Shown: in pieces, positions 7,066 through 15,084 of the stretch
Numbering within the stretch: position 1 is the stretch's first letter
Layout: each line of letters starts with the position of its first letter
Translations under genes and position numbers: made by a program
The notes under the pieces: model-generated
Seen by the model: the letters and a program-made list of their open reading frames with translations, nothing else
Database searches by the model: none
Told to the model about the DNA's origin: nothing
Assembly: GCF_002994635.1 (NCBI RefSeq)
Contig: NZ_PVNL01000013.1
Location: 62,001-126,000 of the forward strand
Source: Enhygromyxa salina
Lineage (GTDB): Bacteria > Myxococcota_A > Polyangia > Nannocystales > Nannocystaceae
DNA: 64,000 nt
Reading direction: 5' to 3'

Positions 7066-8784
7066 ATGGCTCGGTCGCGGGTACCCAGCCGCGAAGACTT
7101 GCTAAACCACAGCGTGGTCGCCCCGCGCAGGATCGTCTCGATCGCCAGCTTGGCGCTCACCCTCGGCTGCAAAGCCGTGACCACGGACGGCGCCGCGCAG
7201 GTCCCCTCGGAGTTCGCCGACGCCACGCTGAAGGTGACGATCGAGCCCGCGCCCGAGCACCTGCGTGGTCGCGTGGCGCTGCCAGCGGGCGCGCGGCTGT
7301 ACGCGCGGCCGACCTACACCAGCCCGAGCTGGACCCTGCGCCTGCCCGACCCGCCGCTGAGCGGCCTGGGCTCGGCCGGACCGGCGCGGGCGCGCGCGTT
7401 TCGGGTCGTGGGCATCGTCCGAACCGGCGACGCCTCGCTCGGCGGATCACTCGAGGCGCCGGCCGAGTTCATTGCGATCACCAACGACCTCGACGGCGAG
7501 ACCGATCCGCCCGCGCGCGGCTGCGGCCCTCGGTTTGGCGATCTCTCGCACCTGCGCACGCTCCTTTATGTGCCCGCGGTGCACCTCGCCGAGGTCACCA
7601 CCCGCGGCCTCGAGCTCGCGCCCTTCTCCCCTGCTGGTGACGTCGAGCGGGCCCACGTCGGCGCGGGTGCCCGCGTGGGGCCGGCCTCGGCGACCCACGG
7701 CTTGCCGGCCGCGCCCCCCGAGACCCGCTGGCGGTGGATCGACGCCGACGGCATCCGCGTGCTCGCGCCGATCCCCGACGACGCGGTCGGCGTCGCGTGG
7801 GATCCCACCGACACCCCCAAGCTCGGCAGCGCTGGAGAGCCGCTGCTGCGCGACGCCGAGGGCTCGACCCTGTGGATCGACGACGACGGCGGCGCACAGC
7901 TCGAGCTCACGTTCCGCAACGACTGCGGCGAGCATCGGCGGACCGTCACCGAGCCGGCCGAGCTCGCCAACTTGCGCGCGCTCGCCCTCGATGTCTTCTA
8001 CGATCAATCACCGCCGCCCGAGCCCGCGCCGATCGTCCCGCTCGACGCCGACTACTTGATCGTCGCCAACACCCCGCTGCGCTGGGCCGACGGCGAGCTC
8101 GCAGGCGAGGTGCTCGAAGACTGGGCGGTGACGGTGGGCGTGGGCCAGAGCTGGGACAACCGCCGCTGCTTTGCGCTGTTGCTCAGCAGTGAGCTGGTGC
8201 CGCTCGACGATCCCGCGCTCGCCTGCGTCAAGCCCGAGGCCCTCGAGCCGCTCGCAACCGGCGGGGGGTTTGGCGTCAGCGACGAGCTCGAGCTCGGCGG
8301 CACGGTTCAGCTCGGTCCGCCCGAGGTCCTCGCGGGCGAGTGGGAGGACCGGCTGCTGCGACCGGTGCTCAACAGCCACCACGCCAGCGTCAGCGAGTGC
8401 CTGCGACCGCTGCTGCGCCGCGCCGACGAGCTGGGCTCGGCCCGGTGGGTGCTCGCGATGAACGTCGCCGAGAGCGGGCGCGTGGATCAGGTCGACGTGA
8501 CCGCGCTCGGTGAGACCGACACCGCGATCGAGGACTGCCTGCGAGTCGAGGCGTACACCTGGGCGATGCCGCAGGGCGGGGGGCAGCTGCTGCTCCCGGT
8601 CACGCTGGGCGTCTGGCGTCCGTCGGATCCAGCTGAGCCCGCTGGGCCGTCTGAGCCGTCTGAGCCATCTAGGCCAGCTGGGCCAGCTGGGCCAGCTTCA
8701 ACGTCCAGGTCCAAGCCGGCCGAGCCCGATCCCAACCGCGGCAAGGTGATCATCATCCGCGACGACGATGAGCCGGACGAGTAG
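7066..8784 (+). CDS. Large lipoprotein with AgmX/PglI-like C-terminal domain
   Basis: This 572-residue protein has a lipobox LTLGC around residue 35. Starts further in are possible, because the region before RRIVSIASLALTLGC is not signal-like. Most of the protein is beta-rich with no known family. Residues about 440-520 (SVSECLRPLLRR...ARWVLAMNVAESGRVDQVDV...CLRVEAYTWAMPQGGG) match the myxobacterial AgmX/PglI C-terminal or TonB-C-like module, also found at the end of the VWA protein at 50880-53480. The tail is (G/E)P(S/A) tripeptide repeats and an acidic end. The 3' half (from 7993) is duplicated at 20289-21080. Confidence 0.75.
   Translation: MARSRVPSREDLLNHSVVAPRRIVSIASLALTLGCKAVTTDGAAQVPSEFADATLKVTIEPAPEHLRGRVALPAGARLYARPTYTSPSWTLRLPDPPLSGLGSAGPARARAFRVVGIVRTGDASLGGSLEAPAEFIAITNDLDGETDPPARGCGPRFGDLSHLRTLLYVPAVHLAEVTTRGLELAPFSPAGDVERAHVGAGARVGPASATHGLPAAPPETRWRWIDADGIRVLAPIPDDAVGVAWDPTDTPKLGSAGEPLLRDAEGSTLWIDDDGGAQLELTFRNDCGEHRRTVTEPAELANLRALALDVFYDQSPPPEPAPIVPLDADYLIVANTPLRWADGELAGEVLEDWAVTVGVGQSWDNRRCFALLLSSELVPLDDPALACVKPEALEPLATGGGFGVSDELELGGTVQLGPPEVLAGEWEDRLLRPVLNSHHASVSECLRPLLRRADELGSARWVLAMNVAESGRVDQVDVTALGETDTAIEDCLRVEAYTWAMPQGGGQLLLPVTLGVWRPSDPAEPAGPSEPSEPSRPAGPAGPASTSRSKPAEPDPNRGKVIIIRDDDEPDE
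8629..8700 (+). repeat. 9-bp microrepeats encoding (G/E)P(S/A) tripeptides
   Basis: Repeats of the type GAGCCGTCT / GGGCCAGCT encode Glu-Pro-Ser and Gly-Pro-Ala units in the lipoprotein tail. The right-hand copy (20926-20996) has a different number and order of units, so this is the fastest-changing part of the duplicated block. Confidence 0.8.
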
Positions 8785-8841
8785 GTCGGCTCCAGCCCCC
8801 AACCCTCGACAAATCTCGATTCGCTCGGCACGCTGACGGCG

Positions 8842-8911
8842 ATGGGTCCCCTCGCTCGACTCGGTCTCGGATCTATTCGTGCTCGCGGTCGGGCTGTCGC
8901 TGCTGGTGTTG
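8842..8911 (+). pseudogene. Truncated 5' end of an atoE-like gene (left copy)
   Basis: ATG 8842 begins the same MGPLARLGL... coding start as the intact atoE-like gene at 21137. About 31 bp is missing after GGTCTCG, and homology ends at 8911 (LSLLVL). It joins directly to an IS91-like transposase tail on the other strand. It cannot encode a permease. Confidence 0.85.
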
Positions 8912-9066
8912 ACGAAGTCGAGCTCGAGCTGGCCAGCCGGTGCCCGCCTCGGTCGTGGAGGCGGACGGGCACCGAGGCCAAGGTCGGCGAGCACGCGCGC
9001 GATGTCATCGGGCTTGTTGGCGATCTTCACCAAGCGCATCGCACCGCGGCATCGCGGGCAGGTCAT
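8912..9066 (-). pseudogene. C-terminal scrap of an IS91/ISCR-like transposase
   Basis: On the minus strand the reading MTCPRCRGAMRLVKIANKPD, then DIARVLADLGLGARPPPRPRR...QLELDF, is the zinc-knuckle plus Pro/Arg-rich tail of IS91-family (Y2) transposases, which end CPRCGGRM....ILxHLGLPxxPPPRxP. The catalytic HUH/Y2 part is absent. The scrap ends exactly at the repeat junction (8911/8912), so it marks the left edge of the island. Confidence 0.65.
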
Positions 9067-9209
9067 GACGCGAGGACCGGCTGCTCTTGCCCGAGCAGAT
9101 CCGCCGCCCCGTCGTCACCGACGAACTCTCGAGCGAGCGACCGTGACGCTCGAGCACGACGCCGAGCCGCTCGTGGGTCCACCTCGCAACGTCGCTGAGC
9201 TCCTCGTGC

Positions 9210-9929
9210 GTGGGGGTGCGCGAGGCGTGTGAGCGCCACGGCTGCTACTTCGCGTTCGTGGGGCGCGAATATCCAAACCGGCCGAAACTCGCCGCTGCGT
9301 GCAAGGACTGGCGGCCATTTCGAACTCGGGCAAGCCGACAGACCAAGCCCGATCGCAAGCGACGACGCAAGAAGTCCAACCGTCGCAAGACGAGGGCGTG
9401 CGAGCGAGGCTACAAGCAGCTCGACCTCGTCAAGCAAGAAGTCGCCGAGACCGAGGGGTCAAACGGCACACGGCTCGTAGTCCGCCGCCAGACCCTCGAC
9501 ATCGAAAAAGGAAAGTTTGGCCAACGCGAGCTGTGGCACCGATATCGCTTCCGCTACGTGATCACCAACCTCCCCGCGGACTGGTCGCCCGAGGACATCA
9601 TCGACGAGACCTATAAGCGCTGCGAACAGGAGAACGTCATCGCTGGACTCGGCACGGGCATCGCGGCCTGGCGCATGCCCGTGGCAGAAAAGCGCGGCAA
9701 CGAAGCGTGGCTCGAGATCGCTCGGCTGGCGTGGAACCTCGGTAAGTGGGTTGCTCAGATGGCGCTCGACGAGGAAGTGCCCCGCTGGGAGTGGAAGCGC
9801 TTTCGTCGGGCCTTCGTCGATATCCCGGTCCAAGTCATCCACGCTGGTCGTCACCTTCGCATCCGAATACTCGGGACGCACCGCTTCGCGCCGCAACTGA
9901 TGATCGCGCTCGGCCGGCTGCAGACCTGA
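9210..9929 (+). pseudogene. IS1380-family transposase, C-terminal half
   Basis: From about residue 95 the 239-residue frame reads HRYRFRYVITNLPADWSPED, YKRCEQENVIAGLGTG, WLEIARLAWNLGKWVAQMAL and VDIPVQVIHAGRHLRIRIL. This is the C-terminal half of IS1380-type DDE transposases, including the R-C-x-Q-E-N-x-I motif with the catalytic Glu. IS1380 transposases are about 450 residues; the N-terminal half with the two Asp residues is missing and the first 70 residues here are poor matches. GTG 9210 is only the frame opening. The element is inactive. Confidence 0.75.
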
Positions 9930-10548
9930 GCGCCACGACAACGTGTGTCGGGACCGCCGAGTTCATGGCCTCGGGACGCATCGCTATGTGCTCGCGCCCG
10001 AATTCAGGCCCAAGTCGACATCGCGGGCGGTTCCGACTCGTCTTCGACGGGTTTTTCTGGTCTCCGGAAGGGCTCGCGGACCGCCCGCCTGCTTTAGATC
10101 GCTTGGTCTGCCTCCGATGAGGGGCAATCGCGCTTCTTTTTGGGCTAGCTTTGACCATGCAGCGCTCCTGCAGATGTTGGCGTCTCGCGAGATCGCCCAC
10201 GAGCAGCTCTTGGTCACCAAGCTGCTCGGGTCCGTGTATCACACCCCGCGCCGCTATTGGTCCGAGCCGAAGCCCGCGAGGTCGAGCTCTGGGAAGGCCG
10301 ACCGAAGGCCCCAGGCCATCGCCGCCCGGGCAGCGGTCCAGCGGCGGTGGGCTCGTTGTCAGACTCGCAACCGCGACGGTCCGCTGTTGCTCGGGTTCAG
10401 CCGTGATCGTCATCGATGCCCCTGCTCACGCGCGCGCGACAGGACGTCGCCACCATTGCCATCGGCCGATTACCCCCGAGCGAAGCGCCGACTGCGAGGT
10501 CGAAAGCCCAGACTATCGCGTCCGTCGTCCGTCGTCGGTCGTCGTCCC
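9930..10548. other. No intact gene; degenerate mobile-element DNA
   Basis: Frames here have the composition of decayed coding DNA. No domain is recognised on either strand. The stretch lies between the IS1380 and IS110-like remnants, and the upstream part of the latter may be unrecognisable within it. Confidence 0.5.
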
Positions 10549-10880
10549 CTCTACGCCGGTCTGGTCCCGACGGTGCATCAAAGCGGTGGCCCGGCCAAGA
10601 TCGGGCACATCACTAAAGAGGGCTCGAGCGAGCTGCGTGCGATCATGATCCAGGCCGCTCATATCGCCTCACGCCCGACAACGAGGAATGCCAACGAACT
10701 TCGTGCTTACCTCGAGCGGATCCGCGGCAGCCGTAGCCGCAAGAAGATCGCATTGACTGCCCTGGCGCGCCACATGCTGAGCATCGCGTTTCACATTTGG
10801 CGCGACGGAACCGAGTACGACCCCCAAACGAATGAGGTGCAACATCACCAACTGAGGTTCAATCAAGACCGCCGCCGATC
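10549..10880 (+). pseudogene. IS110/IS1111-family transposase, C-terminal fragment
   Basis: The reading LYAGLVPTVHQSGGPAKIGH, then ITKEGSSELRAIMIQAAHIA, SRKKIALTALARHMLSIAFH and IWRDGTEY, is the Transposase_20 domain with its serine motif (Q-S-G-G) and the conserved H-I-T-K-E-G-S. The DEDD N-terminal catalytic domain is not recognisable upstream in the same frame, although that frame is open from 9943. Likely an inactive relic. Confidence 0.75.
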
Positions 10881-10935
10881 AGCGAAGTCAGTTTGGGTCA
10901 CGCCGTGGATGTCCTGGGCTCTCGTCTTGCGGGGG

Positions 10936-11111
10936 TTGGCCGACCCACTTTCTCGCATGGCACCTTGTGACCGGGCCGCGAGTCCGAGCACGTACGGAAG
11001 GATGGTGACTCCTGATGTTGCGGCACCGCGGCACCTCGAACAGAGGCGTCTGGCTTTGCCTTGGTTTGAATCCTCTCGGCTGGCGAGGTGATCGCGGACG
11101 GGTCAGGTCTT
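10936..11111. repeat. Copy 1 of an internal island repeat
   Basis: This begins GTTGGCCGACCCACTTT and ends CGCGGACGGGTCAGGTCT. It matches 12075-12384 with about 95% identity over the first 135 bp and the last 35 bp, but lacks about 130 bp found in copy 2. No terminal inverted repeats or coding frame are recognised. It directly abuts the RHS fragment. Confidence 0.8.
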
Positions 11112-11310
11112 TGAGCAGTCCGCCGTCTTCTTGCGCTTCGTGCCCGGTGTAGCCGAGGTTCACGGCGCCGAGCTGCGCAAACTCGTCGGGCAAGCTCCAG
11201 TCTTCGGCGTCGCGCCGCTTGCCCCACACGTCGAAGGACATGCGCTGCTCGACCACGCCCAGCTCGTCGCTGACGGTGTCGACCCAAGGTGATCGACTCG
11301 AACACGATCA
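11110..11310 (-). pseudogene. RHS/YD-repeat core fragment with a frameshift
   Basis: On the minus strand two frames join into the conserved RHS core: VDHLGS (about 11310-11288), a one-base slip, then VDTVSDELGVVEQRMSFDVW, GKRRDAEDW and GYTGHEAQEDGGL. RHS cores run DHLGS-(V)xxVTDxxG-xxxRxSFDxWGxRR...GFTGHE...GLxxMxGRxYDP. The fragment breaks off just before the GRxYDP motif, where repeat copy 1 begins. It is a scar of an RHS toxin or shell protein gene. Confidence 0.75.
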
Positions 11311-12074
11311 GCCCGGCTGATTTGGGGATCAACCTGACGGATCATAGGTGGGATCGAGCACATTGCCGGGTGCGCGCACCGTTCACTTGCCCAGCCTGCT
11401 CGAATATGAAGGTACGGGACCTCGGGCAGGGGGTTCGATCTCATCACGAACAAATGCTGATCGCACTTCCGTTGGTTTCGTCAGATCAGAATTGAAAACG
11501 AGAATCGAGCGACCGCGTCTCGGCCAGCCAATCCTCGCCTTCGTACTTTTGTGGTCACACACCGTTCGATGCGTGACCGGGCAAGTCACCCTAAGCTATT
11601 GATATTACTATATTGTGGCATAGCGGCGACGCGTCGATCGGTGTGTGACTATTATAAACATGAATACATCAACCTGTGGAACCCCTCACCAATCATTCGC
11701 ACTTCCAAGGCGTGCTCGACAATAGCGGCCCGACCGACCTCTACAACCTGTTCGACGACCCCACCTGCGAGGTCCCGGCCCTGCGACGGATCCGGCCCGC
11801 GAATCGTCGTCGAGTGGTCCGGCGCTGGAATCATCGATTGTGGCAGAGGCGCACTCGCCGACTGCCTCGGTTCGGTCCACGCGCACCTCGAGCACGGGAC
11901 GACCCACGTGGCGTTTTCGCTGGTGCGCGGAACTCCACGCGAGGGGCCGTCGTGAGCCGCCTCGATTGATCACCTTCGGGGGTGGTCATGGGCGACCATA
12001 CCGAAGGTGACGTGCGCGGCGGCGGCTGGAACAACGATGCTGACAACGCGCCTCGCGGGAGTACTCCCCCGTAA
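11311..12074. other. No intact gene; includes an AT-rich pocket
   Basis: The sequence around 11590-11690 is notably AT-rich for this genome (ATTGATATTACTATATTGTG and TATTATAAACATG). Two plus-strand frames at 11676-11955 (FQGVLDNSGPTDLYNLFDDP; then VVEWSGAGIIDCGRGALADC and GSVHAHLEHGTTHVAFSLVR) look like one broken coding region of unknown family. The rest is unassigned. Confidence 0.4.
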
Positions 12075-12384
12075 AGGTTGGCCGACCCACTTTTTCGCAT
12101 GGCACCTTGTGACCGGGCCGCGAGTCCGAGCACGTATGGAAGGATGGTGACTCCTGATTTTGCGGCACCGCGGCACCTCGAACAGAGGCGTCTGGCTGTG
12201 CTTTGGTTCGAGCCCTTTCCTGTCTGCAAGAGCAGCTTGGAGATCGCCTTTGACGTTCAGATCTCGTTGACAGGCACCATGGAAGGACATCCGATGAGGG
12301 GTCGCGGAATGCGTGAACCTCGCGGCACCCCGCGCTCGGCGTGCTGCTCGGCTGACGAGGTGATCGCGGACGGGTCAGGTCTCC
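12075..12384. repeat. Copy 2 of the internal island repeat (longer form)
   Basis: This has the same ends as 10936-11111 but carries about 130 bp extra in the middle (about 12220-12348). Both copies end in TCGCGGACGGGTCAGGTCT. The flanking sequences differ, so the block behaves like a dispersed element or a piece of an insertion sequence. Confidence 0.75.
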
Positions 12385-12484
12385 TACCGAGCCCGTTCGG
12401 CGCGATTCGCCCCCGAAGTGGTCGACCCCGTGAGCCCGAGGTGCAGACCGGCCAACAGGCCGGCTCGGATAAAGGAACACGACG

Positions 12485-12739
12485 ATGGCCAAGCCTGAGA
12501 CCCAGACGGTACACGAGCTGCTCGGTCTGCTCGGTCTGCATGCGCTCGCCGGCCAGCTCGACGACGTACTGGCGCGGTCGCTCTGGGCGCAGGCGCGAGC
12601 GGGACCGGCTTGCACGCAGATCGCTGGCGTCCCACAGCTCGGCAGCGGGGGCGCGTCTCCGAACTCGACGTTTGGATCACTCGCGCGAGGGGGGCTTCCT
12701 CCACCGGCCGACCGTGTGCGCCAGCCGGCGCGGTCCTAA
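12485..12739 (+). pseudogene. Start of a transposition-helper-like frame (possibly IstB), truncated
   Basis: ATG 12485 follows an AAAGGA ribosome site. The first 30 residues (TVHELLGLLGLHALAGQLDD) resemble the N-terminal helices of IS21 helper ATPases (LLxxLxLxxMAxxLxxxL). After about residue 35 the composition becomes frame-shadow-like and no Walker A motif appears. An unrelated short gene cannot be excluded. Confidence 0.3.
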
Positions 12740-12748
12740 ACTCCGGGC

Positions 12749-13213
12749 ATGCGCGCCCGACTCGCCCTCCTCGCTACCTCATTGGTCTTCGTCGCCAACG
12801 CTGGCTGTGGCTACCCTGTGTTCTTCTCCCTCGACGACGAGCTCGCGGCCGACCCCGTCGTCCTCGGCCCCGACCTCCTCGCGCGCAGCTACGAGATCAG
12901 CGTGTGTGTGACCGGCGGCGAGTTCGATGACCCGAGCCTCAGCCTCACCCTCCATTTTGACCTGGACAGCAACATCGCCGGCGAGCTCGGCGTTCACGCG
13001 GGCGGGCTGACTCGCGACCTCGCCGAGTACCCCGAGCTCGACTTGGACCCCGACAACTGCGAGCCCATGGAGGTGACCTTCCTGGTCACCGATCCCGATA
13101 TCGCGAGCGAGCAGGCGATCCCGTGGCGGGCCACGGCCTCGGTGTGGAGCTACGACAAGAAGTTCAAGCAAAGCGGCGAGATCGAGCTCGAGATCGTCGA
13201 CCTCGACGGGTGA
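12749..13213 (+). CDS. Small lipoprotein, unknown function
   Basis: The 154-residue product has a signal peptide with lipobox ANAGC (Cys20), followed by a beta-rich domain (SYEISVCVTGGEF, SLSLTLHFDLDSN, MEVTFLVTDPD, ATASVWSYDKKFKQ) with two Cys residues that could pair. A single immunoglobulin- or C2-like sandwich is plausible. T6SS clusters sometimes encode lipoproteins, but this one does not look like the baseplate lipoprotein TssJ with certainty. It sits immediately before the DUF2169/VgrG group. Confidence 0.6.
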   Translation: MRARLALLATSLVFVANAGCGYPVFFSLDDELAADPVVLGPDLLARSYEISVCVTGGEFDDPSLSLTLHFDLDSNIAGELGVHAGGLTRDLAEYPELDLDPDNCEPMEVTFLVTDPDIASEQAIPWRATASVWSYDKKFKQSGEIELEIVDLDG

Positions 13214-13388
13214 GCGCTTGGCTGGAAGTGCTCGATCGCGGCCGACAGACCGTCTGCACCCCCGGAAACGGCTTGCGGACCGAGCCAGCGAGCTTGTGCG
13301 TGTTCGCGCTTTGGACCAACGCTGCGAACAGATCCGCTCGCCGAGCGACCATATGTTCGAGGCCGGAGTCACCTCGACGGAGCACTTC

Positions 13389-13919
13389 ATGCCGAGCGTC
13401 GAACAAGCACAATCTTCCACCGAACCTGCGATGGAGAAGCTGGTCAAGCTCGACGAAGGTCACGAGCTTCAGCTCCTCGCGCGGGGCGACCGTGCCCTGC
13501 TACGCGTTGTCGATCCTTCGAACAGTATCGGTCTCGAGCTCGAGATCTTGGTGACACCCACGGGGCCTACCGTGCGTCTGCGCGCCAACGCGGTCGAACT
13601 CGAGAGCGCGACTGAGCTGGCCATGCGCTGCGACAACCTCAGGATCAACGCCCGGAGCGACATCCTGCTGAGCGCTGGCGGACGCGCGAGGGTCGACGCG
13701 CACAGCGTCGATGTCCAGGCCCGAGTTGGTGCAGCACTCATCCAGGCCAACGACGATGTACAGATTCTGGGTGAACAGGTGCTCCTGAACTGTGAGCGAC
13801 AGCCCACCATGCCATCGTGGGCAAGAGACCCCAACCAACCCGAGCCGGTGCCGGTCTCGGCCTGCAGCGGCGACCTTGCCCTTCTCGCGTCGCTCAATCT
13901 GCATTGCGAGAGCTTGTGA
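13389..13919 (+). CDS. Beta-helical spike-like protein of the T6SS cluster
   Basis: I chose ATG 13389, which has a GGAG 6-7 bp upstream; ATG 13353 is an alternative. The 176-residue product has a run of short beta repeats (VRLRANAVELESATELAMRC, then LRINARSDILLSAGGRARVD and AHSVDVQARV). These look like the C-terminal needle of VgrG or the repeats of DUF3540 proteins. DUF3540 proteins are commonly encoded beside DUF2169 and VgrG genes, as here. Probable role: tip or adaptor component in effector loading. The exact family is unconfirmed. Confidence 0.5.
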   Translation: MPSVEQAQSSTEPAMEKLVKLDEGHELQLLARGDRALLRVVDPSNSIGLELEILVTPTGPTVRLRANAVELESATELAMRCDNLRINARSDILLSAGGRARVDAHSVDVQARVGAALIQANDDVQILGEQVLLNCERQPTMPSWARDPNQPEPVPVSACSGDLALLASLNLHCESL

Positions 13920-14109
13920 GCCGCACGGGGACCTTGGCGCTTCGCCGACCGCGAGCGCTGGCGCGTCTGGTCGCTTCGCTCCTCGGTGCTGCCTCTGCGC
14001 GGGAGCATGTGTGCCCCCTGGGACTCGGATCTCAACAAACTGCTTCTATGTCCATGGGACACACGGCGTGCGCCATTGCCTAGTCAGATCAATCCACCAT
14101 GCGACGATC

Positions 14110-15069
14110 ATGTTGTTCGAGAATCTTACCCAAGCCCCTGCATCGCTCCATGTGGCCGACTTCGGCACCGATCACCGCCACGCCGTCGTTGTCTGGAAGC
14201 GCAGCTACGACCTCCAGTCCGGGCTACGCGGGGAGTGGGCGCTGTGCGACGAGCCACTGCCGATCATCGCAGATCCCCTCCATACCCCATACGGCGTGTT
14301 TCATGGTGACGTCTTCTTGTCCAAGCTGGGTGTAGATCTGTGCGTACTTGGCCGAATCCGGCGCTCCGATCCCACGACGAGCACGATTGTGACAATCCGT
14401 TGTGGCTCATTCACGCACGCGCTCCGCGTCACCGGCGATCGACTGTGGCGGCGAGGGCTTGGGGGCCTAGTTCCTTCGGCTCCCAAGCCCTTCCTCGAGA
14501 TGGAGCTCTCCTACTCCCGCGCCTACGGGGGCGTGACCCGGGCCGAAGGCATGGACGTCAGCTTCCCGGACAACCCGATCGGGCGCGGCTATTTTCTCGA
14601 GCAGGAGGCCGCGCTCGAAGGGTCCTTGCCGAACATTGAAGCGCAGAGAGCTCCACCCATCAGCGCCTGGGACGAGCGTCCGTCCCCAGCAGGGTGGGGA
14701 CCCTACCCGATGTATTGGGGTCTGAGCGCTCGCGCCGGCCTGAGCATCGACCCGCAGCTCCAGGCAGTCTCTGAGATCTCTCCCTCACTGTTCAACAACG
14801 CTCACCCCGAACTCGTCATGGCTGCGATTGCTGGCGGCGAACAGCTCGAGCTAAAGGGCGTCCGCGATGACCGCATCGCCTTTGACCTACCCGTGACGCG
14901 GGGCAAGGTGCGCGTGTCGATTGGCAGCGACCGCTTCGACGTCCCCACCAGGGTAGATGGAGTCTATCTGTGGCTCGAGGAAGAGCGCCTGGTGATCACC
15001 CAGCGCGCGAATTTCAACTACACCGTACATCCCGAGCAAGTTCGAATCGCGGCCTTGCTCGAGATATGA
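14110..15069 (+). CDS. DUF2169 domain protein (T6SS accessory), first copy
   Basis: ATG 14110 starts MLFENLTQAPASLHVADFGT, giving 319 residues; the open frame reaches further upstream but is not coding-like. DUF2169 hallmarks: VVVWKRSYDLQ near the start, VDLCVLGRIRRSD, ALRVTGDRLWRRG, PFLEMELSYSRAYGG and NPIGRGYFLE, followed by P-N-I-E. DUF2169 proteins are encoded next to VgrG/PAAR/effector genes and are thought to help load effectors onto the spike; this is established association, not a proven mechanism. The next gene starts 15 bp downstream with a good ribosome site. Confidence 0.8.
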   Translation: MLFENLTQAPASLHVADFGTDHRHAVVVWKRSYDLQSGLRGEWALCDEPLPIIADPLHTPYGVFHGDVFLSKLGVDLCVLGRIRRSDPTTSTIVTIRCGSFTHALRVTGDRLWRRGLGGLVPSAPKPFLEMELSYSRAYGGVTRAEGMDVSFPDNPIGRGYFLEQEAALEGSLPNIEAQRAPPISAWDERPSPAGWGPYPMYWGLSARAGLSIDPQLQAVSEISPSLFNNAHPELVMAAIAGGEQLELKGVRDDRIAFDLPVTRGKVRVSIGSDRFDVPTRVDGVYLWLEEERLVITQRANFNYTVHPEQVRIAALLEI

Positions 15070-15084
15070 ACCAAGGAGTATCAA

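Larger units (their letters stand above)
7993..8911 (+). repeat. Left copy of the direct repeat flanking the accessory island
   Basis: 7993-8911 matches 20289-21238 almost base for base for about 600 bp, with only a few substitutions. The copies then diverge in the 9-bp repeat tail and match again through the intergenic spacer and the first codons of the atoE-like gene. The left copy lacks one C in the spacer comparison and about 31 bp of the atoE 5' end. It contains the 3' part of the intact lipoprotein gene plus a truncated atoE start. Confidence 0.93.

Noticed and set aside
11560-11700. AT-rich pocket considered as a replication origin or attachment site
   Set aside because: No repeats, DnaA-box-like sites, tRNA or integrase gene are associated; more likely old foreign DNA.
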